Source of the DNA: Butyrivibrio sp. INlla21
GTDB lineage: Bacteria; Bacillota; Clostridia; Lachnospirales; Lachnospiraceae
NCBI RefSeq assembly: GCF_900116875.1
Contig: NZ_FPCC01000017.1
Span: 1 to 64,000, forward strand
Length of the DNA: 64,000 nucleotides
Reading direction: 5' to 3'
In this document: positions 53,071-62,419 of the stretch, piece by piece
How positions within the stretch are numbered: position 1 is the first letter of the stretch
Layout of the letters: each line of letters starts with the position of its first letter
Program-made: the position numbers and the translations under genes
The notes under the pieces: model-generated
What the model was told of the DNA's origin: nothing
The model's input: only the letters and a program-made list of their open reading frames with translations
The model's database searches: none

Positions 53071-55134
53071 ATGTCAGAGCAAAAAGATTTTGATTTTAAA
53101 GCCGCATATGAGCGGGAAAAATTAAAGAGCGCAGACCTTGCGGAGAGGATCGCGGAGCTTGAGGACAAGAATTCGGAGCTTGAATTTAAGCTCAATCGTA
53201 TCAAGAACAATCCCATCTGGAAGGCAAGTACACCCATGCGTAATACCATGCACTGGGTTATCAGACAGCGCGACCGTATAAGAAATCAGGGATCTCTTCG
53301 CGGTGTTATCGCTAAGATCAAGTACAAGCAGATCGAGAAAAAGGCGATGACTCACTACGGAACGGAGAGTTTTCCCGATGAGAACACAAGAAAAGAGCAG
53401 GAGAATGCTGTTTTTGCCAACATGGTAAAGGTCTCGATCCTCGTGCCTTTGTATAACACACCCGAGAAATTCCTTCGCGATATGATAGGGTCTGTGCTTG
53501 ACCAGACCTACGCAAATTGGCAGCTGTGCCTTGCGGACGGCTCCGATGAAGCGCATATCGAAGAGGTTTCAAGAATAGTTTCAGAGTACATGAAGGATGC
53601 ACGTGCGCTTGATAAAAACGGTGAGTGCAAGATCTCATACATGAAGCTTGAAAAGAATGAGGGAATCGCGGGCAACACCAATCACTGCCTTGAACTTGCA
53701 ACGGGCGAGTATATCGGTCTTTTCGACCACGATGATATTCTTCATCCAGAAGTTCTCTACTGGTATGTGAAGGCTATCAATGAAGAGAATGCGGATTACA
53801 TCTACTGTGATGAAACAACCTTCAAGGGCGATGATATCAACAAGATGATAACCATGCACTTCAAGCCTGATTATGCTATCGATAATCTAAGAGCCAATAA
53901 CTATATCTGTCATTTCAGCGTGTTCAAGAGAACGCTGCTTGAAGGAACGGAGCTCTTTAGAACTAAGTTTGACGGAAGTCAGGACCATGATATGATACTT
54001 AGGCTTACCGACAGTGCGCAGCACATCGTGCATATTCCGAAGCTTTTGTATTACTGGAGATCGCACGCTGCTTCCGTTGCGTCTGATATAAGCGCCAAGC
54101 CCTATGCGATCGAGGCTGCCAAGGGCGCTGTTGCGGATCACTTAAAGCGCCACGGCTACGATCACTTCAAGATCACCAGCACAAGGGCTTTTGAGACTAT
54201 ATTTAAGATTACTTACGAAGTTAAGGGAACGCCCAAGATCAGCATCGTTATCCCTACCTGCGAGCATGCGGAGGACCTTAGAAGATGCATTGATTCGATT
54301 TACGAAAAGTCTGTTTACGACAACTACGAGATCATTGTTGTCGAGAACGGAAGCAAGGCTTCCGAGACTTTGGGCTATTACGAGGAGCTTAGAAACGGCT
54401 CGTTAAAAGACATTGTTAAGGTCGTTGATTTCTACGCAGATCCGGCTAATCAGCCCGCTGCGGGAGAAAAGAGATCTTTTAACTATTCAAAGGTTGTAAA
54501 CTATGGCGTGTCACAGTCTACGGGTGACTACATCATCCTTCTTAATAACGACACGCAGGTTATTACCGTAAACTGGATGGAAGAGCTTCTTATGTATGCA
54601 CAGAGAAGCGACGTCGGAGCGGTAGGCGGCAAGCTCTACTTCCCTGACAGAAAGATCCAGCACGCGGGCGTAGTTCTTGGGCTCGGAGCTCACAGAACTG
54701 CGGGACATTCGCATTACGGTCAGGCCGGAATGAATCTCGGATACATGGGAAGACTGTGCTATGCGCAGGATGTGAGTGCTGTTACGGGCGCCTGTCTCAT
54801 GGTTTCAAGAGCTAAGTACGACGAAGTCGGCGGTTTCGATGAGTCTTTTGCCGTAAGTCTTAATGACGTGGACTTCTGCCTTAAGCTCAGAGAAAAAGGA
54901 TATCTCAACGTATTTACGCCGTTTGCGGAGCTCTTCCACTATGAGTCGCTTTCAAGAGGACTCGATCTTGAGGGAGAGAACGCCAAGCGTTACGATGCGG
55001 AGTCCGATCACTTTAAAGAGAAATGGAAAAAAGTTCTCGAGAAGGGAGATCCGTACTACAACCCGAATTTCTCGCTCGACAGAATCGATTATAGCTTGAA
55101 TGTTGAAGGATATTCGAGTTTGAGAGTGCAATGA
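53071..55134 (+). CDS. GT2 glycosyltransferase with tandem GT domains
   Basis: About 687 residues. A short coiled-coil (residues 10-45) is followed by two GT2 domains. The first has VSILVPLYNTPEKFLRDM, LFDHDDILHPE and DGSQDHDMILR; the second has ISIVIPTCEHAEDLRRC, ILLNNDTQV and DEVGGFDESFAVSLNDVDFC. Two complete active sites in one chain suggest alternating addition of two sugars. The ribosome binding site is weak (ATGGA); a TTG at 53065 is in frame. Co-directional with the 50947 gene. Confidence 0.9.
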   Translation: MSEQKDFDFKAAYEREKLKSADLAERIAELEDKNSELEFKLNRIKNNPIWKASTPMRNTMHWVIRQRDRIRNQGSLRGVIAKIKYKQIEKKAMTHYGTESFPDENTRKEQENAVFANMVKVSILVPLYNTPEKFLRDMIGSVLDQTYANWQLCLADGSDEAHIEEVSRIVSEYMKDARALDKNGECKISYMKLEKNEGIAGNTNHCLELATGEYIGLFDHDDILHPEVLYWYVKAINEENADYIYCDETTFKGDDINKMITMHFKPDYAIDNLRANNYICHFSVFKRTLLEGTELFRTKFDGSQDHDMILRLTDSAQHIVHIPKLLYYWRSHAASVASDISAKPYAIEAAKGAVADHLKRHGYDHFKITSTRAFETIFKITYEVKGTPKISIVIPTCEHAEDLRRCIDSIYEKSVYDNYEIIVVENGSKASETLGYYEELRNGSLKDIVKVVDFYADPANQPAAGEKRSFNYSKVVNYGVSQSTGDYIILLNNDTQVITVNWMEELLMYAQRSDVGAVGGKLYFPDRKIQHAGVVLGLGAHRTAGHSHYGQAGMNLGYMGRLCYAQDVSAVTGACLMVSRAKYDEVGGFDESFAVSLNDVDFCLKLREKGYLNVFTPFAELFHYESLSRGLDLEGENAKRYDAESDHFKEKWKKVLEKGDPYYNPNFSLDRIDYSLNVEGYSSLRVQ

Positions 55135-55141
55135 GACTGTT

Positions 55142-55216
55142 TCGCTTAGCGAGGTATTTTCGAGCTTAGCGATAAGGCTACCGTAATTCTTAGTGAGGTA
55201 CTTTCGAACTTAGAAT
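55142..55216. repeat. two 31-bp hairpin units with swapped stems, 44-bp period
   Basis: Unit one (55142-55172) is bounded by TCGCT and AGCGA; unit two (55186-55216) by ATTCT and AGAAT. Between the ends the two share TAG, GAGGTA, TTTCGA and CTTAG in order. The ends differ but both pair. Confidence 0.7.
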
Positions 55217-55218
55217 TA

Positions 55219-55227
55219 TGGTATAAT
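55219..55227 (+). promoter_or_regulatory. extended -10 promoter for phosphoglucomutase
   Basis: TGGTATAAT is a perfect extended -10, about 30 bases before the ATG at 55258. No -35 consensus is visible, and the hairpin pair at 55142-55216 lies directly upstream. Confidence 0.55.
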
Positions 55228-55257
55228 TCTTACGATTATACAGAGAGGAGTGTTATT

Positions 55258-56997
55258 ATGAGCACAGCAACAGATCAGCTTAACTACTGGTTAAATGATT
55301 CTTACTTTGACGATGCCACCAAAGAGGAGCTTATGGCTATCCGCAATAACGAGGCTGAAGTTGAAGACAGATTTTATAGAGAGCTTGAGTTCGGTACCGG
55401 CGGACTTCGCGGAGTTATCGGAGCGGGCACCAACAGAATGAACAAGTACACTGTAAGAAAGGCTACTCAGGGTCTTGCCAACTATATCAAGAAGAACGGC
55501 GGCCCCGATGCTTGCAAGAAGGGTGTAGCTATTTCTTTTGACTGCAGAAGATTTTCTCCCGAGTTTGCGGATGAGACTGCGCTTTGCCTTGCAGCTAACG
55601 GTATCAAGGCTTATGTCAGCGATATTCTTCGTCCCACACCCGAGCTTTCTTTTGCACTTAGAGAATTCGGATGTATCGCCGGAGTTATGGTTACGGCTTC
55701 TCACAATCCGCCCGAGTACAACGGTTACAAGGTTTACTGGCAGGACGGCGCGCAGGTAACACCTCCTCACGACACAGGTATCATCGCAGAGGTTGTTGCG
55801 ATCACCGATTATCACGATGTTAAGACAATGTCCAAAGAGGATGCCATCGCTCAGGGACTCTATGTATCTTTCGGAACAGAGATTGACGACAAGTACATGG
55901 TTGAGCTCAAGAAGCAGATCATTCATCAGGACGTTATTGACGAGATGGCTGACAAGTTCACCATCGTATACACTCCTTTCCACGGAACAGGTAATCTTCC
56001 GGTAAGACGTGTTCTTAAGGAGCTTGGATTTAAGAACGTATTCGTAGTTCCCGAGCAGGAAGCTCCGGACCCTGATTTCACTACACTTGAGTATCCCAAT
56101 CCCGAGGATCCCAAGGCATTCAAGCTTGCTCTTGAGCTTGCAAAAGAAAAGGATGCTGATATCGTCCTTGCTACAGACCCCGATGCGGATCGTCTCGGAA
56201 TCTATGCAAAAGACCTTAAGACAGGCGAATATGTTGGATTTACAGGAAACATGTCAGGTATGCTCATCGGTGAGTATATCTTAAGAGAGCGTCAGGCTAC
56301 AGGCACAATGCCTGCAAACCCTGCGTTCGTAACCACTATCGTTACAACCAACATGGCTAAGAGAGTCGCAGATAAATACGGACTTTACTATACAGAGGTT
56401 CTCACAGGCTTTAAGTACATCGGTGAGCAGATCAAGATCTACGAAGAGAACAATCAGTCTCACAACTATGTATTCGGCCTTGAGGAATCTTACGGATGTC
56501 TTGCAGGAACACACGCAAGAGATAAGGACGCTATCGTAGCTGTTATGTGTCTTTGCGAGCTTGCCGCTTTCTACAAGAAGCAGGGCAAGAGCGTATGGGA
56601 TGCAATGATCGACATGTACGAAGAATACGGCTATTACAAAGAGGGTCAGTACTCAATTACCATGAAGGGTAAAGAGGGTGCAGGTCAGATCGCAGCTCTT
56701 ATGGAGAGACTCAGAAGCAATCCTCCCAAGGAGTTTGGTTCATTCAAGGTTGAGCAGTTCAGAGATTACAAGACAGGCAAGACTCTTGATATGGCTACAG
56801 GAAAAGAGGGAACAACAGGACTTCCCGAGTCCAACGTTCTTTACTTTGCACTTGATAACGATGCTTGGTGCTGTGCAAGACCTTCGGGAACAGAGCCCAA
56901 GATCAAGTTCTACATGGGTGTAAAAGGCAAGAACCTTGAAGATGCCGCTAAGCTTGAAGATGAGCTCACAGAGGCTGTGAAGAAAGCCATTAGCTAA
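55258..56997 (+). CDS. phosphoglucomutase/phosphomannomutase
   Basis: 579 residues, the length of the PGM2/PgcA-like group. VMVTASHNPPEYNGYKVYW holds the catalytic phosphoserine, ATDPDADRLGIY the metal loop, FGLEESYG the sugar loop and CARPSGTEPKIKFY the phosphate loop. It interconverts glucose-6-P and glucose-1-P, supplying RfbA and other nucleotidyltransferases. GAGAGGAG precedes the ATG. It has its own promoter within the polysaccharide locus. Confidence 0.95.
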   Translation: MSTATDQLNYWLNDSYFDDATKEELMAIRNNEAEVEDRFYRELEFGTGGLRGVIGAGTNRMNKYTVRKATQGLANYIKKNGGPDACKKGVAISFDCRRFSPEFADETALCLAANGIKAYVSDILRPTPELSFALREFGCIAGVMVTASHNPPEYNGYKVYWQDGAQVTPPHDTGIIAEVVAITDYHDVKTMSKEDAIAQGLYVSFGTEIDDKYMVELKKQIIHQDVIDEMADKFTIVYTPFHGTGNLPVRRVLKELGFKNVFVVPEQEAPDPDFTTLEYPNPEDPKAFKLALELAKEKDADIVLATDPDADRLGIYAKDLKTGEYVGFTGNMSGMLIGEYILRERQATGTMPANPAFVTTIVTTNMAKRVADKYGLYYTEVLTGFKYIGEQIKIYEENNQSHNYVFGLEESYGCLAGTHARDKDAIVAVMCLCELAAFYKKQGKSVWDAMIDMYEEYGYYKEGQYSITMKGKEGAGQIAALMERLRSNPPKEFGSFKVEQFRDYKTGKTLDMATGKEGTTGLPESNVLYFALDNDAWCCARPSGTEPKIKFYMGVKGKNLEDAAKLEDELTEAVKKAIS

Positions 56998-57005
56998 GAA
57001 ATACA

Positions 57006-57029
57006 GGCTGTGGCTTTCGGGCCACAGCC
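57006..57029. terminator. hairpin after phosphoglucomutase gene
   Basis: GGCTGTGGC pairs perfectly with GCCACAGCC around a 6-base loop. The following AATAATATAAAAAA has no T-run on the forward strand, so it may be a processing or partial termination hairpin. Confidence 0.45.
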
Positions 57030-57063
57030 GAATAATATAAAAAATATGAGGAGCAATCCACAT

Positions 57064-58473
57064 ATGGGTATAAAGAACGCAGTCTCAAAAACAATTGCAT
57101 ATGCTGAGCGCAATGGGATAAAGGCTGCTTTTTACGCTGCAATGGAGCGTATCAAGATTAATTCTTCGGAGAAGTATTCGTATCGCGAGCTTTCCGAGGA
57201 AGTTTTACGCGAACAAAATCAGGAATACAGACTTTTGGCAGAAACAGGGGACGCTGTGCGTTTTAGCATAGTTGTGCCTCTTTTTAATACTCCGGAAGTT
57301 TACCTTAAGCAGATGATTGATTCCGTTGTGAATCAGTCCTACGGAAACTGGGAGCTGGTGCTCGCCGATGCGTCGGAGAAATCTCTTGATGTCGCGATTT
57401 CTGCGGCTAATGATGATCCGAGGATCAAGTACTATCACTTGGATAAGAACGCAGGGATCTCGCACAACACCAACAGAGGGCTTGAAAAGGCGACGGGCGA
57501 TTATATCGGTCTTTTAGATCATGACGATATCTTAACTCCCGATGCGCTTTACGAGGTTTCAAGAGTTATAAAAAAGAGTATGCAAAAGAATAAGCTCTCA
57601 AGGTTCATCGATTGCCCTATAAGGCTTATTTATTCGGATGAGGATAAGTTTGAGGATGAAAAGGGCGTTCGCAAGTTCTTTGAACTTCACGAAAAACCTT
57701 CGTTTAATATGGACCTTCTTTTGTCCAATAATTATATCTGTCACTTTGCGGTAATGAGAGCTGATATAATAAAAAGACTCAAGCTTCGCGCAAAGTTTGA
57801 CGGGGCGCAGGATTTTGACTTATTCCTAAGATGCTGCTCGGAAGCGGCTCTTTCAATGGATATGGCATCGGGTCATATAGTGCACATCGATAAGGTGCTC
57901 TATCACTGGAGATGTCACAGAGCTTCGACTGCGGCGAATCCCGCGAGCAAGACATATGCTTACGAAGCGGGACAGGCGGCAATTGCCGATGTTCTTAAGA
58001 GCAACAATATAAACGGCGAAGTGGTTCAGCTTCCGCACCTTGGCTTTTACCGAGTTAATTATGAGCGCGGTATCTTGCAGGAGCGTGACGATGTTGCCTG
58101 CGTCGGCGGTAAGCTTGTTAATAAGAAGGGCAGAGTTGCCGGCGGCATTTATAAAAAAGATAAGACGGCACCTTTTAAGAATATGCCTGTTTCATACAGC
58201 GGCGGACTTCAGCATAGGGCTGTCCTTACGCAGGACTGCTACGCCGTTGACATAAGGTCGATGGCGATAGATCCTTTATATAAGGATATCTACAAGGATG
58301 TTGTGGGAATCGATTATGTTGATACATTCACCGATCCCAAGGCTGATACGACAGCTCTTTTTACAGGGATGAGTGAAGATGAGATAATTGATAAGAGCGT
58401 TCGCTTCTGCGAAGAAATTAAGAAGCGCGGCAAGCGAGTTGTTTGGGATCCGCAGATCATAAAGCGCGTGTAA
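57064..58473 (+). CDS. GT2 glycosyltransferase
   Basis: 469 residues. FSIVVPLFNTPEVYLKQMID begins the GT2 domain; ADASEKS, LLDHDDILTPDALY and KFDGAQDFDLFLRC are the nucleotide, metal and acceptor motifs. The last 120 residues (from about 345) resemble a second GT2 module that lacks a nucleotide-binding start. The ATG at 57064 has GAGGAG eleven bases upstream; an ATG at 57046 has none. Confidence 0.87.
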   Translation: MGIKNAVSKTIAYAERNGIKAAFYAAMERIKINSSEKYSYRELSEEVLREQNQEYRLLAETGDAVRFSIVVPLFNTPEVYLKQMIDSVVNQSYGNWELVLADASEKSLDVAISAANDDPRIKYYHLDKNAGISHNTNRGLEKATGDYIGLLDHDDILTPDALYEVSRVIKKSMQKNKLSRFIDCPIRLIYSDEDKFEDEKGVRKFFELHEKPSFNMDLLLSNNYICHFAVMRADIIKRLKLRAKFDGAQDFDLFLRCCSEAALSMDMASGHIVHIDKVLYHWRCHRASTAANPASKTYAYEAGQAAIADVLKSNNINGEVVQLPHLGFYRVNYERGILQERDDVACVGGKLVNKKGRVAGGIYKKDKTAPFKNMPVSYSGGLQHRAVLTQDCYAVDIRSMAIDPLYKDIYKDVVGIDYVDTFTDPKADTTALFTGMSEDEIIDKSVRFCEEIKKRGKRVVWDPQIIKRV

Positions 58474-58522
58474 ACGGCGTATGCACAGAATCTGCGGGAA
58501 ATTCCGTGATTGAGGATGACAT

Positions 58523-59500
58523 ATGAGTAAAGTCAGCGTGGTAATTCCGTGTTACAACAGCATAAAGTTTATCGGAGCATGTATTAAGAGTCTTAGGAAG
58601 CAGACTTTTAAGGATTTTGATGTTATTATTGTCAATAACGGCTCGACGGATGGAAGCGCGGATTATGTTCGAAGAGAGTTTCCTGAGGTTAAGCTTATCG
58701 ATCTACCTAAAAACACAGGTTTTTCGTGTGCGGTAAATACGGGAATCAAGGCTTCGGATTCGGAGTATGTTTTCCTTCTTAATGATGACACGGTCTGTGA
58801 TGAGCACGCTATCGAGGCTCTTGTGGCTTCCATGGAAAAGAACAAGAGAGCTTTTGCGGTTCAGGCCAAGATGCTTCAGATGAAGCATCCGGAGCTTATC
58901 GACGACAGCGGAGATTATTACTGTGCGCTCGGATGGGCGTTTTCACCAGGGCGCGATAAGGATGAGAGTAAATTTAAGAAGAAAGCTCTTTTGACAAGTG
59001 CTTGCGCAGGGGCGGCTTTATACAGAAGATCGCTTTTTGCGGAAGATAAGGTCGGGCTTTTTGACGAAGCGCATTTTTGCTATCTTGAGGATGTTGATAT
59101 CGGCTACAGGGCTAGGCTCAAGGGCTATGAGAATATATGCGAGCCCGGGGCGGTTGTATATCATGAAGGTAGCGGCAGCAGCGGTTCGAGGTACAATTCT
59201 TTTAAGGTTGAACTTACAGCCGCGAATAACTTATACTTAATGTATAAGAACATGCCGTTTTTGCAGATACTTATCAATCTGCCGCTTATTGTCATAGGCA
59301 TTTTGATCAAGCATGCTTTTTATACGAAGAGAGGGCTTGGAAGAGCGCATCTTAAGGGATTACGTAAGGGCGTTTCCAAGATATTTAAAAATACAGAGAA
59401 GAAAGTTAGTTTCGGGAAGAAAGAACTGCGGGGGTGCGTGAAGATGCAGCTTGAGCTGTGGATCAATATCGCAAGGCGGTTTGGAGCAACTGGTGCATGA
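58523..59500 (+). CDS. GT2 glycosyltransferase, rhamnosyltransferase-like
   Basis: 325 residues. VSVVIPCYNSIKFIGACI, VNNGSTDGSADYV, LLNDDTVCDE, and CYLEDVDIGYRARLKGY make a complete GT2 fold of the WbbL/RfbF kind. One hydrophobic helix near the C-terminus (LQILINLPLIVIGILI) may associate it with the membrane. AGGA is upstream of the ATG. Its stop overlaps the next start by 4 bases. Confidence 0.88.
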   Translation: MSKVSVVIPCYNSIKFIGACIKSLRKQTFKDFDVIIVNNGSTDGSADYVRREFPEVKLIDLPKNTGFSCAVNTGIKASDSEYVFLLNDDTVCDEHAIEALVASMEKNKRAFAVQAKMLQMKHPELIDDSGDYYCALGWAFSPGRDKDESKFKKKALLTSACAGAALYRRSLFAEDKVGLFDEAHFCYLEDVDIGYRARLKGYENICEPGAVVYHEGSGSSGSRYNSFKVELTAANNLYLMYKNMPFLQILINLPLIVIGILIKHAFYTKRGLGRAHLKGLRKGVSKIFKNTEKKVSFGKKELRGCVKMQLELWINIARRFGATGA

Positions 59501-60897
59501 TAAAGGATAATCAGGTACATCTTAACAGAGCGCATGTAATAGTCGACGCACTTTTGGTGGCGGCTTCTTATATTGTCGCATATTTTTTGAGATTTGAAGT
59601 ATTTTGGGGCGACAGGCCAAAGACCGGTATTCTTCCGATGCGCACATATTTTATGGCGCTGTATTTTTTGGTGCCGGGCTATATCTTTATTTACTACATG
59701 GTACAGCTCTACACTTCGAGAAGAGCGCGCAGACTGTGGAATGAGATCGTTGATATCGGTAAGGCCAATATCATCGGAATGATCGCATTCTGGCTTGTTT
59801 TGTTCTTTTATAAGCAGGTTCATTTCTCCAGAGGAATGATGGCTATCTTCTTCGTGCTTAATACGACGACAACTTCTTTTGCGCACATGATGCTGCGTAA
59901 ATTCCTGCGTTTTATAAGAAAACAGGGCTATAACCTCAAGCATATCCTTCTTGTCGGCTATTCAAGGGCTGCGGAAGGCTATATCAGCAGGATCTTGGAT
60001 AATCCTCAGTGGGGCTATGTGATCTCCGGAATTCTTGATGATTTTGTGCCGATAGGAACCAGCTATCATGGCGTCGAGGTAATCGGAGAGATCAATCAGC
60101 TAGCACAGTATCTTGAGAAGCACAGCTACGACGAGATCACCATAACGCTTCCTCTTAATGATTACGACAGACTTGAGGAGCTTGTTGCGCAGTGCGAGAA
60201 GTCGGGCGTTCACACCAAGTTCATTCCGGATTATTCATCTCTTTTCCCCAGCAATCCGTTTACTGAGGATGTTCAGGGACTTCCGGTTGTTAATATCAGA
60301 TACGTGCCGCTTACCAACTCGTTTAATAAGCTTTGTAAAAGAGTTGTCGACATCATCGGTTCCATTATCGCGATCATTATTTTTGCACTTCCGATGCTCG
60401 CCGCAGCGATTGCCATCAGGCTTACAAGCAAGGGACCCGTTATCTTCAAGCAGGAGAGAGTGGGACTTGGCGGTCAGAACTTTATGATGTATAAGTTCAG
60501 AACCATGGAGGTTCAGTCGGAAAAAGAGGAAAAGAAGGGCTGGACGACCAAGGGTGATCCGAGAGTTACCAATGTCGGAAGGTTCCTTAGAAGAACGAAT
60601 ATTGATGAGCTTCCTCAGCTCTTTAATATATTATTCGGTCAGATGTCCCTTGTCGGACCAAGACCCGAGAGACCGCAGTTTGTCGAGAAATTCAAGGAGC
60701 AGATTCCTCGCTACATGGTCAAGCATCAGGTTCGTCCGGGACTTACCGGTTGGGCGCAGATCAACGGATACAGAGGAGATACTTCTATCCGCAAGCGAAT
60801 TGATTACGATATTTATTACATTGAGAACTGGTCGATGGCATTCGACATAAAGATAATAATAGGTACGTTTTTGCACGGTAATAAGAACGCATATTGA
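59497..60897 (+). CDS. undecaprenyl-phosphate sugar-1-phosphate transferase, WcaJ/EpsE type
   Basis: About 466 residues. Four N-terminal TM helices and a CoA-binding-like domain (residues about 145-250) precede the bacterial sugar transferase domain: KRVVDIIGS, FKQERVGLGGQNFMMYKFRTM, IDELPQLFNILFGQMSLVGPRPERP and RPGLTGWAQINGYRG. It starts polymer synthesis by putting a hexose-1-phosphate on undecaprenyl phosphate. The ATG overlaps the preceding stop (ATGA); a GTG at 59458 in frame is unlikely. With the GT2 genes and ABC exporter upstream this completes the pathway. Confidence 0.93.
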   Translation: MIKDNQVHLNRAHVIVDALLVAASYIVAYFLRFEVFWGDRPKTGILPMRTYFMALYFLVPGYIFIYYMVQLYTSRRARRLWNEIVDIGKANIIGMIAFWLVLFFYKQVHFSRGMMAIFFVLNTTTTSFAHMMLRKFLRFIRKQGYNLKHILLVGYSRAAEGYISRILDNPQWGYVISGILDDFVPIGTSYHGVEVIGEINQLAQYLEKHSYDEITITLPLNDYDRLEELVAQCEKSGVHTKFIPDYSSLFPSNPFTEDVQGLPVVNIRYVPLTNSFNKLCKRVVDIIGSIIAIIIFALPMLAAAIAIRLTSKGPVIFKQERVGLGGQNFMMYKFRTMEVQSEKEEKKGWTTKGDPRVTNVGRFLRRTNIDELPQLFNILFGQMSLVGPRPERPQFVEKFKEQIPRYMVKHQVRPGLTGWAQINGYRGDTSIRKRIDYDIYYIENWSMAFDIKIIIGTFLHGNKNAY

Positions 60898-60906
60898 TGA
60901 TATTTT

Positions 60907-60950
60907 CAAGTGCTGTAACAGTAATACTGTTACAGCACTTGTATTATTTT
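60907..60950 (+). terminator. long perfect-stem terminator
   Basis: CAAGTGCTGTAACAGTA (60907-60923) pairs without mismatch with TACTGTTACAGCACTTG (60925-60941), followed by TATTATTTT. It ends the glycosyltransferase operon. Confidence 0.85.
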
Positions 60951-61032
60951 GGGTTTTGTGGCAAAATGTATGGGGTGTGCGCTGCACTTTAAGCGCAAAT
61001 ATTAGGAAAGTTGGGAATAGGAGAAAATAAAA

Positions 61033-62331
61033 ATGTCAAATCGAGACGATGAATTTTATGGCAGAGATGGCAGAAGACCTACTCGAAGAGATGACAGATA
61101 TAGAGATGACAGACCTGTAAGAAGATCGTCAGACAGATATGATGATTACGAGGATAGGCCCGTTAGAAGAAGATCATACGATGAGCGTGATGATTACGCT
61201 TCATCTCGTAGAAGTGCATCAAGAGCAGGCGGTTCTGCATCAAGAGGAGGCGCTCGCAGAGGCGGCTCAAGAAACGGTTCAGGTAAAAAGAAGAACAACA
61301 AGGCTCTTGTCTTACTGGTAGTTGAAGTACTTGTAGCAGCTTTATTGGTTGTTTTTGCTTACAGCTTCTTTGTAAAGATGGGTGCTACCAAGGTTGGTAA
61401 GGTTAACCTTGATGAGGAAGCAATTTCCAAGTCAATCAGTGAGAACGTTGCAACCAATAAGCAGATGAAGGGTTATACCAATATCGCACTTTTTGGTGTT
61501 GATTCACGTGAAGGACAGCTTACCAAGAAGACAAGATCGGATACGATCATTATCGCTTCAATCAATAATGAGACAGGCGATATCAAGCTTTGCTCTGTTT
61601 ACCGTGATACTTATCTTAACCTCAGTAACGATTCATATACCAAGTGTAATGCGGCATATGCAGAGGGTGGCCCCATGCAGGCTATCTCAATGCTTAATAT
61701 GAACCTTGACCTTGATATCAAGGACTTTATTACAATCGGATTCAGAGGACTTACTGATGTAGTTGATGCTCTCGGCGGTGTCGAGATCGAGATCACAGAG
61801 GATGAGATCACTCACCTTAATAACTATCAGGCATCAATGGCTACAGAGCTCAAGATGGATTACAAGCCCGTAGAATCAGCAGGTATGCAGACACTTAACG
61901 GTCTTCAGGCAACAGCTTATTGCCGTATCAGATATACAAAGGGTGATGACTTTAAGCGTGCCGAGAGACAGAGAACAGTGCTTATGGCTTGCCTTGAGAA
62001 AGCTAAGGGTATGAGCCCCGACAAGCTTGAGGAAATAGCAAATAAGGCGTTCAATGAGACATATACTTCACTTGATCTTGTTGATATCATTGCACTTCTT
62101 AAGAATATTACCAAGTACAATGTTGTAGACAACAACGGATTCCCTGAGGAAAGCATGCGTACTACAGGTACTATCGGTAAGAAGGGTAGCTGCGTAGTTC
62201 CCAAGGACCTTGACAGCAACGTTAAGTGGCTCCACGAGTTCTTGTTTGAAGACTCTGCTTATGAGATATCTTCTGATGTTCAGAAATACAGTGATAAGAT
62301 TAAGTCAGATACAAGTGCGTACGTGAACTGA
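61033..62331 (+). CDS. LytR-CpsA-Psr (LCP) family ligase
   Basis: 432 residues. An Arg/Asp/Ser-rich cytoplasmic tail of about 90 residues, one TM helix (about 93-117), then the LCP domain: FGVDSREGQL, RSDTIIIASIN, CSVYRDTYLNL with the conserved Arg residues, and CRIRYTKGDDFKRAERQRTVL. LCP proteins attach undecaprenyl-linked glycopolymers to peptidoglycan, so it likely fixes the exported polymer to the wall. AGGAG precedes the ATG. Single-gene unit between two terminators. Confidence 0.94.
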   Translation: MSNRDDEFYGRDGRRPTRRDDRYRDDRPVRRSSDRYDDYEDRPVRRRSYDERDDYASSRRSASRAGGSASRGGARRGGSRNGSGKKKNNKALVLLVVEVLVAALLVVFAYSFFVKMGATKVGKVNLDEEAISKSISENVATNKQMKGYTNIALFGVDSREGQLTKKTRSDTIIIASINNETGDIKLCSVYRDTYLNLSNDSYTKCNAAYAEGGPMQAISMLNMNLDLDIKDFITIGFRGLTDVVDALGGVEIEITEDEITHLNNYQASMATELKMDYKPVESAGMQTLNGLQATAYCRIRYTKGDDFKRAERQRTVLMACLEKAKGMSPDKLEEIANKAFNETYTSLDLVDIIALLKNITKYNVVDNNGFPEESMRTTGTIGKKGSCVVPKDLDSNVKWLHEFLFEDSAYEISSDVQKYSDKIKSDTSAYVN

Positions 62332-62356
62332 GAATAATTAAACTCATGGTTATTGA

Positions 62357-62390
62357 GGGGCGGGTTCTGTATGAGCACGCCCCTTTTTTA
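62357..62390 (+). terminator. rho-independent terminator after LCP gene
   Basis: GGGGCG at 62357-62362 pairs with CGCCCC at 62378-62383, followed by six T residues. Confidence 0.85.
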
Positions 62391-62419
62391 TCCAATATCA
62401 TTTGCGTTCGAGGTTAGCG

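Noticed and set aside
55135-55257. Classical -35 box for the phosphoglucomutase promoter
   Set aside because: Hexamers 16-18 bases before TATAAT do not resemble TTGACA; only the extended -10 is supported.
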